Assembly: GCA_018335195.1 (NCBI GenBank)
Contig: JAGXKN010000009.1
Coordinates: forward strand, 1 to 64,000
DNA: 64,000 bases
Reading direction: 5' to 3'
Source of the DNA: Desulfobacterales bacterium
Lineage (GTDB): Bacteria > Desulfobacterota > Desulfobacteria > Desulfobacterales > Desulfosalsimonadaceae
The notes under the pieces: model-generated
The model's database searches: none
The model's input: only the letters and a program-made list of their open reading frames with translations
Told to the model about the DNA's origin: nothing
Made by a program: the position numbers and the translations under genes
In this document: piece by piece, positions 53,586 through 62,243 of the stretch
How the letters are laid out: each line of letters starts with the position of its first letter
How positions within the stretch are numbered: position 1 is the stretch's first letter

Positions 53586-54784
53586 CACGGGGCCATTGTC
53601 CGCCCCATGCTCACCGCGCCGGCGCCGAAACGCTGCCGGACGCGGTCCACGGCATGGATCACGGCATCTCGTTTTTCCCGGACCGCCTGATTTCCCGAAA
53701 ACAGTTCCATCTGGACCTGCGGGGCAACCGGTTTGGCGCAGATCACGCAAATCCGGCGCAGCCGCACCCGCCGCACCCAGGCCTTGTCCAGAAGGGCCCG
53801 GCAAACCTCGAAAAGGGTGATGTCGTCAGCAGAAGGGGGTTGCACGCCAAGCTGGCGGAAACAGCGCAGCCCGTCGGCATAGTCAATGGCGATGGCCAGA
53901 CTGCGGGCAACCTTGCCCCGCTTTCGCAGTTCCGCCCCAATTTTTTCCGCCACCCGGTACATGGCCGGGGCCGCCGAGGCTGGATCATTGGCGCCGGCTC
54001 CGAACTCGCAGGAAGCGGTGATCTTTGCAGCCTTTTCGCCGGCGGGCCGGACCGGCGAAGGATCGATGCCGTGCACCAGATCGTGAATCCAACCGGCGCG
54101 GCTGCCAAACGGCACGGCCAGCTCATCGGCTGTCAGGCCGGCGACCTGGCATATCTGCTGCAGGTTGAGTTCGCGGAGCCGGGCCAGGTCTTCGGGAGCC
54201 ACGCCCGGCAGCAGGTCCACCGGCAGGGGGGAAAGAAACGCACCCGCCTCGCCCGGCCGGACCACATATTCGCCCGCCGGCTTGACCAGCCGGGTGGCCA
54301 CCTTGGACACCAGCTTGTTTTCCGCCACCGCCCAGACCGGACAAAGCCCGAGCCGTTGCCGGATGTGCCGATACATGCGCCGGGCCGCATCCGCGGGCGG
54401 ACCGAAAATCCGGCTGGTGCCGGTGATGTCCACAAAGAAGTGCCCGTCGATCCGCCCGGGCTCCACAAGCGGGGAAAAGGCGAGAGCTTCCCGGCACAGC
54501 TCGGCCATGACCCACTCATAGCGCTCCGGGTGTGGCGGCAAAACCGCGGCATCCCGGCATATGCGGCGTGCGCGGTAAAGCGGCATGGCCTTTCTCACCC
54601 CGGCCTGGTATGCCTCCTCGCTCATGTCAAACACACGCGCGCGCGCGGCACCCTCGGGCGCCACGATCACGGGACGCCCTTCCAGGCCGCGGTCTGCCAG
54701 CCGCTCCACAGCCACGGCAAAGTCGGTAATATTCAGGTGCACCACCGCACGCGGGCGATCCGGTCGAACAACGGATGCGGCCAT
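53585..54784 (-). CDS. imuB: ImuB-like catalytically degenerate Y-family polymerase
   Basis: The 399-residue protein is a Y-family (DinB-like) polymerase homologue whose catalytic carboxylates are replaced. The first site reads VHLNITDF, with Asn18 where active enzymes have Asp. The second reads RIDGHFFVDITG, keeping Asp113 but having Gly114 in place of the Glu. That is the pattern of ImuB, which serves as a clamp-binding hub for DnaE2. The little-finger domain and a C-terminal LRRICVICAKPVAPQVQMEL segment follow, the latter with the QMELF-type beta-clamp motif. It starts two bases after lexA stops and shares TGATG with dnaE2. ImuA is absent from this operon. Confidence 0.87.
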   Translation of the reverse strand: MAASVVRPDRPRAVVHLNITDFAVAVERLADRGLEGRPVIVAPEGAARARVFDMSEEAYQAGVRKAMPLYRARRICRDAAVLPPHPERYEWVMAELCREALAFSPLVEPGRIDGHFFVDITGTSRIFGPPADAARRMYRHIRQRLGLCPVWAVAENKLVSKVATRLVKPAGEYVVRPGEAGAFLSPLPVDLLPGVAPEDLARLRELNLQQICQVAGLTADELAVPFGSRAGWIHDLVHGIDPSPVRPAGEKAAKITASCEFGAGANDPASAAPAMYRVAEKIGAELRKRGKVARSLAIAIDYADGLRCFRQLGVQPPSADDITLFEVCRALLDKAWVRRVRLRRICVICAKPVAPQVQMELFSGNQAVREKRDAVIHAVDRVRQRFGAGAVSMGRTMAP

Positions 54785-54786
54785 GG

Positions 54787-55425
54787 CTACAACCTCTGCA
54801 TGACCTCGGGACCGCGCTGGATCCCGATCACCTTGCCCTGCACCAGGACCTCATCAAACCCGCATCGCATGGGTTCGTAATCCGGATTTTCCGGCTTGAG
54901 CAGGATGTGATCGGAGCGGAGGAAAAACCGCTTAACCGTGGCTTCCTCGCCGCTGATAAGCGCGGCCACGATTTCCCCGTCCACCGCGTACTGCCGGGGC
55001 CGGCAAACCGCCAGGTCCCCGTGGAAAATGCCGGCGCCGGTCATGGAATCGCCCTTGACGCGCAGGGCAAAAAGATTGGCGTCCTTGTATACTACGGCAT
55101 CCACCAGGATGCTTTCCTCCCATTCCTGCTGGGCATACATGGGCAGCCCGGCCGTGATCCGGCCGATGACCGGCACCTCCCGGGAACGCTGGAACCCCGC
55201 CGGCTGTCCGGCCCGGTTGAACAGATGGATGCGCCGGCCGTAGCGTCCTTCTCGCCGCACCAAGCCTTTTTCCTCCAGGCGCGCCAAGGTCTGGGCCACG
55301 GCCGTGTGACTCACGCCCAGATTTGCTGCAGCCTGCCGCAGGGAGGGAGACGTGCCCGCCGAATTGATATGGGATTGGAGATAATCCAGCAGTTGCTGCT
55401 GTTTGGAAGTTATTTCGCTTTGCAT
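54787..55425 (-). CDS. lexA: LexA-family SOS repressor
   Basis: The 212-residue protein starts at ATG 55425. The N-terminal winged helix-turn-helix (PSLRQAAANLGVSHTAVAQTLARLEEKGL) is followed by the peptidase S24 domain. The cleavage site is Ala92-Gly93 (RITAGLPM), the catalytic serine is Ser127 (GDSMTGAG) and the lysine is Lys165 (EEATVKRFF). When RecA filaments form, LexA cleaves itself and frees the SOS genes. Being first in the operon with imuB and dnaE2, it probably controls this cassette. A promoter with repeated AATGTAA motifs lies directly upstream. The helix-turn-helix differs from E. coli LexA, so the operator will differ too. Confidence 0.92.
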   Translation of the reverse strand: MQSEITSKQQQLLDYLQSHINSAGTSPSLRQAAANLGVSHTAVAQTLARLEEKGLVRREGRYGRRIHLFNRAGQPAGFQRSREVPVIGRITAGLPMYAQQEWEESILVDAVVYKDANLFALRVKGDSMTGAGIFHGDLAVCRPRQYAVDGEIVAALISGEEATVKRFFLRSDHILLKPENPDYEPMRCGFDEVLVQGKVIGIQRGPEVMQRL

Positions 55426-55459
55426 GGCCCCTTCGGTCCTGTTTCATTCTTTAAAAAAT

Positions 55460-55514
55460 AACATAACCGGAAATAATGTAAATGTCAATGTAAAGTTTGT
55501 ACAGGATAATGTAA
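55460..55514 (-). promoter_or_regulatory. sigma70 promoter with operator-like direct repeats of lexA-imuB-dnaE2
   Basis: On the minus strand TTGACA (55488-55483) is a perfect -35, and TATGTT (55465-55460) is a -10 at exactly 17-base spacing, 35 bases before the lexA ATG. The plus-strand motif AATGTAA occurs three times: at 55475-55481 in the spacer, at 55487-55493 overlapping the -35, and at 55508-55514 upstream. The first two are exactly 12 bases apart. This arrangement fits LexA autorepression; the operator assignment is inferred. Nothing else is seen in 55515-55690. Confidence 0.55.
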
Positions 55515-55699
55515 TTTTTCCATATGCCGTGGGCGGGTAAAAAAATTTTGTTGATTTTCATGAAAAATCCGGGACATTATACAAAATACGGCGCCCGGAC
55601 CCCGGAAAATTCCATCACGCATTCTGCCGCATTCTGTAAATGCCGCCACAAGAAGCCAGCGACTTTCCAGTTCACCCCCCACGCAATAAGGAGGCATTC

Positions 55700-57381
55700 G
55701 TGGCTGAGGACAGAATCTGGTATGCATCCTATGCGCCGGGGGTTCCAACTCGCCTGGACTATGAAAAAACCACGCTCAGTGCCGCCCTGACCCGCTCTGC
55801 CGAAACTTTTCCAAACCGATCTGCTTTGAACTACATGGGCCGAAAAATTTCGTATGCCGAACTCAACGGGCTTGTAAACGCATTTGCCCGGACACTGGCG
55901 GACCTGGGCGTGCATCCCGGAGACAAGGCGGCGGTCTGCCTGCCCAACATCCCCGAAGCGGTGATTGCCAACTACGCGATTTTCCGCATCGGAGCAGTCA
56001 CCGTGCAGAACAATCCCCTGTATACGGAACGCGAGCTTGCCTATCAACTAAACGACTCGGATGCGAAAATTCTGATTACCCTGTCCCTGCTTTTGCCGAG
56101 AATCAAAAAGATTTGGGGACAAATCCGAAGCGAGAAAGTCATTGCCTGCAACCTCAACAACTATCTGCCCGTACCGCTCAAGCAGATGTTTCCCTGGGTC
56201 AGGCGGTGCATGTACCGCCGTATCCGGGAATCTGCCGATGTGCTGTCGTTTTCGAAACTTTTGCCCCGTTACCCGGACACGGCCGTTGAAGATCAAAGCC
56301 GGTGGGAAAACCTGGGAGCGCTGCTTTACACCGGCGGCACCACCGGCAAAAGCAAGGGGCTGATGCTCACCCATGCCAACCTCTCTTCCAACGTGCAGCA
56401 GTTTGCAGCCTGGTTTCCGGATCTTAAAAAAGGCGAAGAAAGCTTGGTGGGCAATTTTCCGATTTTTCATTCCGCAGGCTTTACGGCCATTCAGAACTAC
56501 TGCATCTGGCAGGCCAATGAAATCATCCTTGTGCCGCGACCGGAACCCAGGAACAACATTCGGATTCTCAAAAAATACCGGCCGACATTTCTCCCAGGAG
56601 AGCCACCATCTTTGTGGGCCTGCTGGCAGATCCCGACTTTGCTAAAATCGATTTTTCAAGCGTCAAAGGTTTCTTTTCCGGGGCCGCCCCGCTGGCTGAG
56701 GACACCATTCGACGCTTAAAGGAACTGACCGGTGCAGAGTTGTGCGAAGTGTACGGTTCAACCGAAAATTCGCCGATTGTCGCGGTAACGCCCTGGGGCG
56801 GGAAGGTCAAGCCCGGCACGGTGGGATGCCCGGTACCGGACACGGATATCCGGATTCTGGACGTGGAAACCGACTCCCGGGAAATGCCTGTCGGGGAAAC
56901 CGGAGAAATCGTCATCCAGGGTCCCCAAGTGATGGAAGGCTATTATAAAAAACCCGAGGAAACCGCCCTTGTGCTTAAAAACGGCTGGTTTTTCAGCGGG
57001 GATATCGGAAGGCTGGATCCTGAGGGATACCTGACAATCGTGGACCGGAAAAAAGACATGATCATCAGCAGCGGCGGCTACAATGTCTGCCCGGTGGAAC
57101 TCGCCAATGTCCTGTTTGATCACCCCAAAATCCTGGAGGTGTGCACCATCGGTATACCCGACCCATACCGGGGCGAAACCGTCAAGGCATTTATTGTAAT
57201 CAAAAAAGGTGAGAACCTCACCGAAGAAGAGGTCCTCGCCTACTGCAGACAGCATCTGGCGCCCTACAAAGTACCGAAAATTATCGAATTCATCGATGAG
57301 ATGCCCAAGAGCGCCGTCGGCAAAGTCCTGCGCCGGAAGCTGCGCGACATGGAATTGCAGAAGTCCGGAAACGCAGCATAA
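55700..57381 (+). pseudogene. long-chain fatty acyl-CoA ligase, single-base frameshift
   Basis: The gene starts at GTG 55700 behind AAGGAGG. In one frame it codes the AMP-binding N-terminal half: SYAELNGLVNAFARTL, then the P-loop LLYTGGTTGKSKGLMLTH and FHSAGFTAIQNYC, up to RPTFLPGEP at about 56610. From TIFVGLLADPDFAKID the match continues in the next frame with CEVYGSTENSP, DRKKDMIISSGGYNV and KSAVGKVLRRKL, to the stop at 57381. One base is missing around 56601-56615. All catalytic motifs are otherwise intact, and the restored protein would be about 560 residues. Such ligases activate fatty acids to acyl-CoA with ATP. A sequencing or assembly error is as likely as true inactivation. Confidence 0.85.
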
Positions 57382-57400
57382 TTGCCGGAATTTCCGCAGA

Positions 57401-58015
57401 CTACTTGCCGAGCAGGTCTTTTCTCAATTCCTGGAGATGCTTTTCCGATCTGTGGCTGAGCCATATGCCGAAAAGCGCCTCTTTTACCGGCATGCCCGGG
57501 GGGACCACCACTTCCGGCTTGCTTCTTTGATTCTTAAAGACCTTGACCCCCTCGTCGGGGATGTACTGGATGTCAAAGGCATCCCCCTTGTTAATTTCTT
57601 CTGCAAAGGCGGTGATAAGTAAATCGATTTCGTCCTGGATGGGCGCGGTGTGACCGTCTGTGGACTCCTCAAAACCGGTCAGGGTGGCCTCGGTAAATTT
57701 TTCGGAATCAAGCATGCCGGTAAGAATATGAATTTTCAGCGCCATGGTTTCATCTGCTGCAATGATGCGTTCCGCATCCGCGCTGGGTTCTTTGAGATAC
57801 AGCCCGGCGGCATACACGTCCACACCGATAAAATATTTCTCCCGCACACCGGCGCCGTTTAAAACCAGCTTTTCCCCGGCAACTTCGATCTCGTCGGGCA
57901 GGGTGACACCGCCTACTTCGGCTGCATCCGCAAGCGCCGGTGTGCCGGATACGGCAAAAACCGCAATCAAAATCCCCGTCACACAACATCCGATCCAGAA
58001 CAAGAATCCTTTCAT
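57401..58015 (-). CDS. secreted chalcone isomerase-like protein
   Basis: The 204-residue protein is read from ATG 58015 (MKGFLFWIGCC), which starts a typical signal peptide ending near ALADAAE. AGAGGGGC lies upstream; the frame extends to 58087 without support. The mature part has the chalcone-isomerase-like fold: GVTLPDEIEVAGEKLVLNGAGVREK, VDVYAAGLYLKEPSADAERII, then PVKEALFGIWLSHRSEKHL at the end. Bacterial members do not form flavonoids; several are thought to bind fatty acids or tetrapyrroles. The location next to the acyl-CoA ligase would fit fatty-acid binding, as an inference. Confidence 0.85.
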   Translation of the reverse strand: MKGFLFWIGCCVTGILIAVFAVSGTPALADAAEVGGVTLPDEIEVAGEKLVLNGAGVREKYFIGVDVYAAGLYLKEPSADAERIIAADETMALKIHILTGMLDSEKFTEATLTGFEESTDGHTAPIQDEIDLLITAFAEEINKGDAFDIQYIPDEGVKVFKNQRSKPEVVVPPGMPVKEALFGIWLSHRSEKHLQELRKDLLGK

Positions 58016-58168
58016 TTTTTCTGCGCCCCTCTCTTTTGGTGTTAACTGTTTAATTGAGCCTTTGCATGCTGGTACCAGAACAAGCATTTCTTTTCAAATG
58101 AAAAGTCTTTGTTTTTCCTATGATTCTCTGACTTTATCCGACACGAAAACAGACAAATACGAAGCGGT

Positions 58169-59155
58169 CTATCCCGAAAACCGCAGGGACTTGGCAAACT
58201 TCTCCCGGACCGCTTTTTCAGCTTCCGCCACGATCCGTTCCAGCAGTTCCTCTACGCCGGGAATATCCCGGATCAGGCCCATGCATTGGCCGGCGGACAG
58301 GGTGCCGGCTGCCATGTCGCCCTGTTCAAGCATTTCCTTTCCCACCCGGCCGGCCACGTAGGGCACGATGTCCTCGATTTTTGTCTCGCCCGGCTTTGCC
58401 TCGATTTCCAGCACCTTGTCCGCGGCCGGATTGGCAATCACGCGCTCGGTGTTTCGCAGGGTGCGCATGATAAGCCGGGTATCAAGCTCGCTGTGATCCA
58501 GCAGGGCATTTTTGACATTCTCGTGGACCGGTGCTTCCCGGGTGGCCACAAACCGGGAGCCCATGTTCACGGCATCCGCGCCGAGCACCAGGGCTGCGGC
58601 CAGACCGCGGCCGTCGGCAAACCCGCCGGAAGCCACCAGGGGCAAATCCACGGCATCCCGGGTCCGGGGCACCAGAACCAGGGAAGTGACATCATCTTCC
58701 CCGGGATGGCCCGCGGCTTCAAACCCGTCAATGCCGATGGCGTCACACCCGACTTTCTGCGCTTTCAGGGCGTGCCGCACCGAGGTGCACTTGTGCAGCA
58801 CCTTGATGCCGGCAGACTTGATCTGCTCCATATATGGCTCCGGGTTTCTGCCCGCGGTTTCGATAAACGCGATGCCCTCTTCAATGCACACTCGGATGTA
58901 GCCCGGGTAGTCCGGCGGGGTAAGCGTGGGCAGAAAAGTCAGGTTGATGCCAAAGGGTTTGTCTGTCATTTGCCGGCATTTGCGGATTTCCCCGCGCAGG
59001 TCCTCGGGGTCCGGAAAGGTCAGCGCGGTCATAAACCCCATGCCCCCGGCATTGGCCACCGCGGCCGTTAGCTCGGCCCGGGCGATCCACATGAGCCCGC
59101 CCTGGATTATGGGTTTTTCAATGCCAAAGAGATCGGTGATGCGGGTTTGGATCAT
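58169..59155 (-). CDS. nitronate monooxygenase-like FMN oxidoreductase
   Basis: The 328-residue TIM-barrel flavoprotein starts at ATG 59155 behind AGGAG. It shows ITDLFGIEKPIIQGGLMWIA, ANAGGMGFMTAL, GIKVLHKCTSVRHALKAQ, CDAIGIDGFEAAGHPGEDD, LVASGGFADGRGLAAAL and LGADAVNMGSRFVAT, the FMN-phosphate strand. Members oxidise nitronates such as propionate-3-nitronate or act as enoyl-ACP-type reductases (FabK). The AAGHPGED segment is typical of the nitronate monooxygenase branch. It is a distant structural relative of PfaD at 10646. No operon partner is adjacent. Confidence 0.88.
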   Translation of the reverse strand: MIQTRITDLFGIEKPIIQGGLMWIARAELTAAVANAGGMGFMTALTFPDPEDLRGEIRKCRQMTDKPFGINLTFLPTLTPPDYPGYIRVCIEEGIAFIETAGRNPEPYMEQIKSAGIKVLHKCTSVRHALKAQKVGCDAIGIDGFEAAGHPGEDDVTSLVLVPRTRDAVDLPLVASGGFADGRGLAAALVLGADAVNMGSRFVATREAPVHENVKNALLDHSELDTRLIMRTLRNTERVIANPAADKVLEIEAKPGETKIEDIVPYVAGRVGKEMLEQGDMAAGTLSAGQCMGLIRDIPGVEELLERIVAEAEKAVREKFAKSLRFSG

Positions 59156-59339
59156 GTTGGTGCTCCTGTGCGTTTGAAGAAAACGGGTTTTCTGAAATCA
59201 AACCACGAAGAAGAAAATGCAAAAACATCAACTTCATGTGTTTCGCAGTTCAAATCAGGCCTGCACAATCATTTCAGTGATCACGTATAATGAAAACAAA
59301 CCGGTTTTACAACCGCAAAGATTCCCCCAAAAAACCGCA

Positions 59340-60761
59340 CTACCCGATAATGCCGAAAGTCATGGCCTGGGCTGCGGCGATAAACGGCCGGGGGTAAATG
59401 CCTGCGGCAACCGTCAGGAAAATCAACACCAGGGCCAGAAAATTCAGAGAAGCCGGGACCCGGACCGGCGGCGCGCTTTCTTTTGGTTCCAGAAAATAGG
59501 CCGCCTTCAGGACCTGGAGGTAGTAGTACAGGGAAATCACCACGTTTATCATGGCCACGATCACCAGCCATAAATACCCGCTTTCCACGGCAGCGGTGAA
59601 AACCAGCAGCTTGGCCGTAAACCCGATGGTCGGCGGAATGCCGGCAAGGCCGAACAGGGCCAGCATCAGGGCCGCGGCCAGCACCGGGGCCCTGATGTGA
59701 AGCCCGGCAAGGTCGTTGATTTTGATATTGCTTCCCCCGGACGAAACCTGGATCACGATCATGAAACAGGTCAGTTTCATCACCAGCAAGGACAGGGCAT
59801 AAAATACGCCGCTGGAAAGGCCCATGGCATTGAAGCTCAAAATCGCGATCATCACGTATCCGGCATGTGCCACGCTGGAAAACGCCAGCAGGCGCTTTAG
59901 ATCCTGCTGGGCAATGGCGGCCAGATTTCCCAGTGTCATGGAAGCCACGGACACCACCATAAGAAATCCGACCAGTTGATCCCCGCCTGCGCCGGCAGCA
60001 GCTGTTATCCGCATGAGCACGGCAATCCCGCCTGCCTTGGAGACAGTGGCGATATACGCGGCCGCCTGGTTCGGGGCGGCCTCGTAGACCTCGGGGGCCC
60101 AGAAGTGAAACGGGAAAGCCGCAATCTTGAACAAAAACCCGGACAGGCCGAGCACAAATCCGATCAACACCACCGGCTCATGGATACGGCCGGGCAGCTC
60201 CCGGGCCAGATCCGCCAAATGCAGGCTCAGGCCAGTGCCGTAGAGCAGTGCAAACCCGAAAAGCATCAGCGCCGAGGCACAAGCGCCGATGATAAAATAT
60301 TTCAACCCGGATTCCAGTCCCTTTTCCCGGCCCCTTCGCAGGCAGACCAGGATATAGAGGCTGTAACTGGAAAGCTCCAGGGCCAGGTATATCGCCAGCA
60401 GGTGCACGCAGCTTGTCAGCAGCATCAGGGCCAGGGTGCAGACCGCCAGCAGCAGGTAAAATTCGCTGTGCCGCTTGTCGGCCACGCCCGAAAGTTCGGC
60501 GCACAGGCAGATCACCAGGAAAAACCCCGTGGTGATGAGCACCTTGAACACCTGGGAGAACAGGTCCACCCGGTATGTCCCGGCAAACAGCACCCCCTCG
60601 GCGCCCACGGCCCACGCGGTCAAGGACAGGCCCACTGCCGCGGCAACCCTGGCCACGGCGTAATCGCGCGCAGGCTGCGGCCGGGACAGGGAAAGGACGA
60701 AGAAAAGCCCGGCAGCGGCCAGCATAAAAAGTTCCGGTGCAAACAGGGTCCAGTTCGTCAT
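59340..60761 (-). CDS. nuoN: NADH-quinone oxidoreductase subunit N
   Basis: The 473-residue protein has about 13-14 transmembrane helices of the antiporter-like complex I subunit NuoN. Conserved segments include LELSSYSLYILVCL with the helix-5 glutamate, GLESGLKYFIIGACASALMLFG with the lysine, FKIAAFPFHFWAPEVYEAA, and KRLLAFSSVAHAGYVMIAI. It forms part of the proton-pumping membrane arm. It overlaps nuoM by four bases, and is the last gene of the operon. Confidence 0.95.
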   Translation of the reverse strand: MTNWTLFAPELFMLAAAGLFFVLSLSRPQPARDYAVARVAAAVGLSLTAWAVGAEGVLFAGTYRVDLFSQVFKVLITTGFFLVICLCAELSGVADKRHSEFYLLLAVCTLALMLLTSCVHLLAIYLALELSSYSLYILVCLRRGREKGLESGLKYFIIGACASALMLFGFALLYGTGLSLHLADLARELPGRIHEPVVLIGFVLGLSGFLFKIAAFPFHFWAPEVYEAAPNQAAAYIATVSKAGGIAVLMRITAAAGAGGDQLVGFLMVVSVASMTLGNLAAIAQQDLKRLLAFSSVAHAGYVMIAILSFNAMGLSSGVFYALSLLVMKLTCFMIVIQVSSGGSNIKINDLAGLHIRAPVLAAALMLALFGLAGIPPTIGFTAKLLVFTAAVESGYLWLVIVAMINVVISLYYYLQVLKAAYFLEPKESAPPVRVPASLNFLALVLIFLTVAAGIYPRPFIAAAQAMTFGIIG

Positions 60762-62236
60762 GGCAATCCGCTTATCAGCAGCATGGAAGCGCTTTGAATG
60801 GTTTCATACATCAAAAACGGCATGATCCCGAAGATCACGATCACCCCGGCCAGCACCAGCCGCGGCATGCCAAGGCCAAAGGAAACATCCGGCAGGTGCT
60901 CCCATTTCGGGTTGACCGGTCCGAAACAGGTTTTTTCCACCACCCGGAGGATAAACAGCGCGTTGATGGCCAGGGCGGACACCGCAACGGCCCCGTATAC
61001 GGGATACACGTCAAATGCGGCCAGAAGTACGAGCAGTTCCGCCCAGAAGCTGGCCAGACACGGCACCCCGATGCCGGTTAAGGCCGCCAGGATGAAATAT
61101 CCGCCGGCCACGGGCATGACGTGCGAAAGCCCGCCCAGGTTGGCAAACTTCCGCTCATGGGTCTTGTCGTAGATATATCCCACCGCGGAAAAAAACAGCG
61201 CGGTCATCACGCCGTGGGCAAACATCTGAAACACCGCGCCGTTTACCCCGTCCACAGTCATGGCGGCCAGTCCCAGGCCCACCACGCCCATGTGGGAGAC
61301 GCTGGAATAGCCGATCACGAACTTGAGGTCCGTCTGGCGCAGGCCGGCCAATGCGCCGTACACGATCCCGATGGTGGCCAGCAGGGCCATGACCGGCGCC
61401 CAGAACGCCCACCCTTCGGGGCACAAAAACATTCCCACACGAAGAATGCCGAATGCCCCGATTTTCATGAGCACGCCGGCATGCAGCATGCTCACGGCGG
61501 TGGGCGCGGCCACGTGCCCGGCGGGCGACCAGGTGTGAAAAGGCCATACGCCGGCCAGGATGCCGAAGCCAACATAAAAAAGGAAAAACGCCAGTTTCTG
61601 CGCAAAAGGGGAAAAATCCGCGTTATTGACCAGGGCAGGAAGGGAAAACGTGCCCATGCCCGATTCCGCCACCAGATAGACGATGCCCGGCAGAATCAGC
61701 GCGCTGCCGGCCAGCAGAAACAGGGTGAGCTTCAAGGCCCCGTACTCGCGGTTCGTGCTGCCCCAGATCACGATGAGCAGGTACATGGGAAACAGGGACA
61801 CGTCATACCAGACAAACAGGAAAAACAGGTCCAGGGCCATGAACATCCCGAAAACGCCGGTGACCAGCAGGATGAACATGGCGAAAAACTCCTTGACCCG
61901 GAGGTCGTGCTCCCACATGGTCAGAACGCCGGTGAAAAACACGATGCCGGTGAGCAGCAGCAGGGGCACGGAAAACCCGTCCACGCCGTTGATATAGGAA
62001 ACCCCCAGAGAAGGGGCCCACTGCAGGTGTTCAACAAACTGCATGCCCCCGAGCGCCCGGTCATAGGCAACAAACACGTACACCGACAACCCCAGGGTGA
62101 CGGCCGAACAGACTGTGCTGACATACTTGACAGCCTGCTTTTTTTCTGCTGGCAGCAGCACCACCGCTGCCAGCCCGGCCAGGCAGACTAGCAGGATCAG
62201 GCTCAGTACCGGGAATTGCGCGCTGTGCAGTTGCAT
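60758..62236 (-). CDS. nuoM: NADH-quinone oxidoreductase subunit M
   Basis: The 492-residue membrane subunit carries the NuoM hallmarks: WDxSLFPMYLLI-type helix with the key glutamate position occupied by VWYDVSLFPMYLLIVIWG, FYVGFGILAGVWPFHTWSPAGHVAAPTAVSMLHAGVLMK (lysine and His pair), and KFVIGYSSVSHMGVVGLG. The helix-5 charge is aspartate where E. coli has glutamate. It starts seven bases after nuoL ends and overlaps nuoN by four. Confidence 0.95.
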   Translation of the reverse strand: MQLHSAQFPVLSLILLVCLAGLAAVVLLPAEKKQAVKYVSTVCSAVTLGLSVYVFVAYDRALGGMQFVEHLQWAPSLGVSYINGVDGFSVPLLLLTGIVFFTGVLTMWEHDLRVKEFFAMFILLVTGVFGMFMALDLFFLFVWYDVSLFPMYLLIVIWGSTNREYGALKLTLFLLAGSALILPGIVYLVAESGMGTFSLPALVNNADFSPFAQKLAFFLFYVGFGILAGVWPFHTWSPAGHVAAPTAVSMLHAGVLMKIGAFGILRVGMFLCPEGWAFWAPVMALLATIGIVYGALAGLRQTDLKFVIGYSSVSHMGVVGLGLAAMTVDGVNGAVFQMFAHGVMTALFFSAVGYIYDKTHERKFANLGGLSHVMPVAGGYFILAALTGIGVPCLASFWAELLVLLAAFDVYPVYGAVAVSALAINALFILRVVEKTCFGPVNPKWEHLPDVSFGLGMPRLVLAGVIVIFGIMPFLMYETIQSASMLLISGLP

Positions 62237-62243
62237 ACGCCGG

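Noticed and set aside
53586..53804. 73-residue N-terminal extension of DnaE2
   Set aside because: It lies wholly inside the imuB-like gene in another frame, has low-complexity composition, and the PHP domain begins exactly at ATG 53585 with a TGATG overlap.
61121..62191. 356-residue plus-strand ORF opposite nuoM
   Set aside because: Composition is His/Gln/Gly-rich, typical of the antisense of hydrophobic membrane genes; no family motif.
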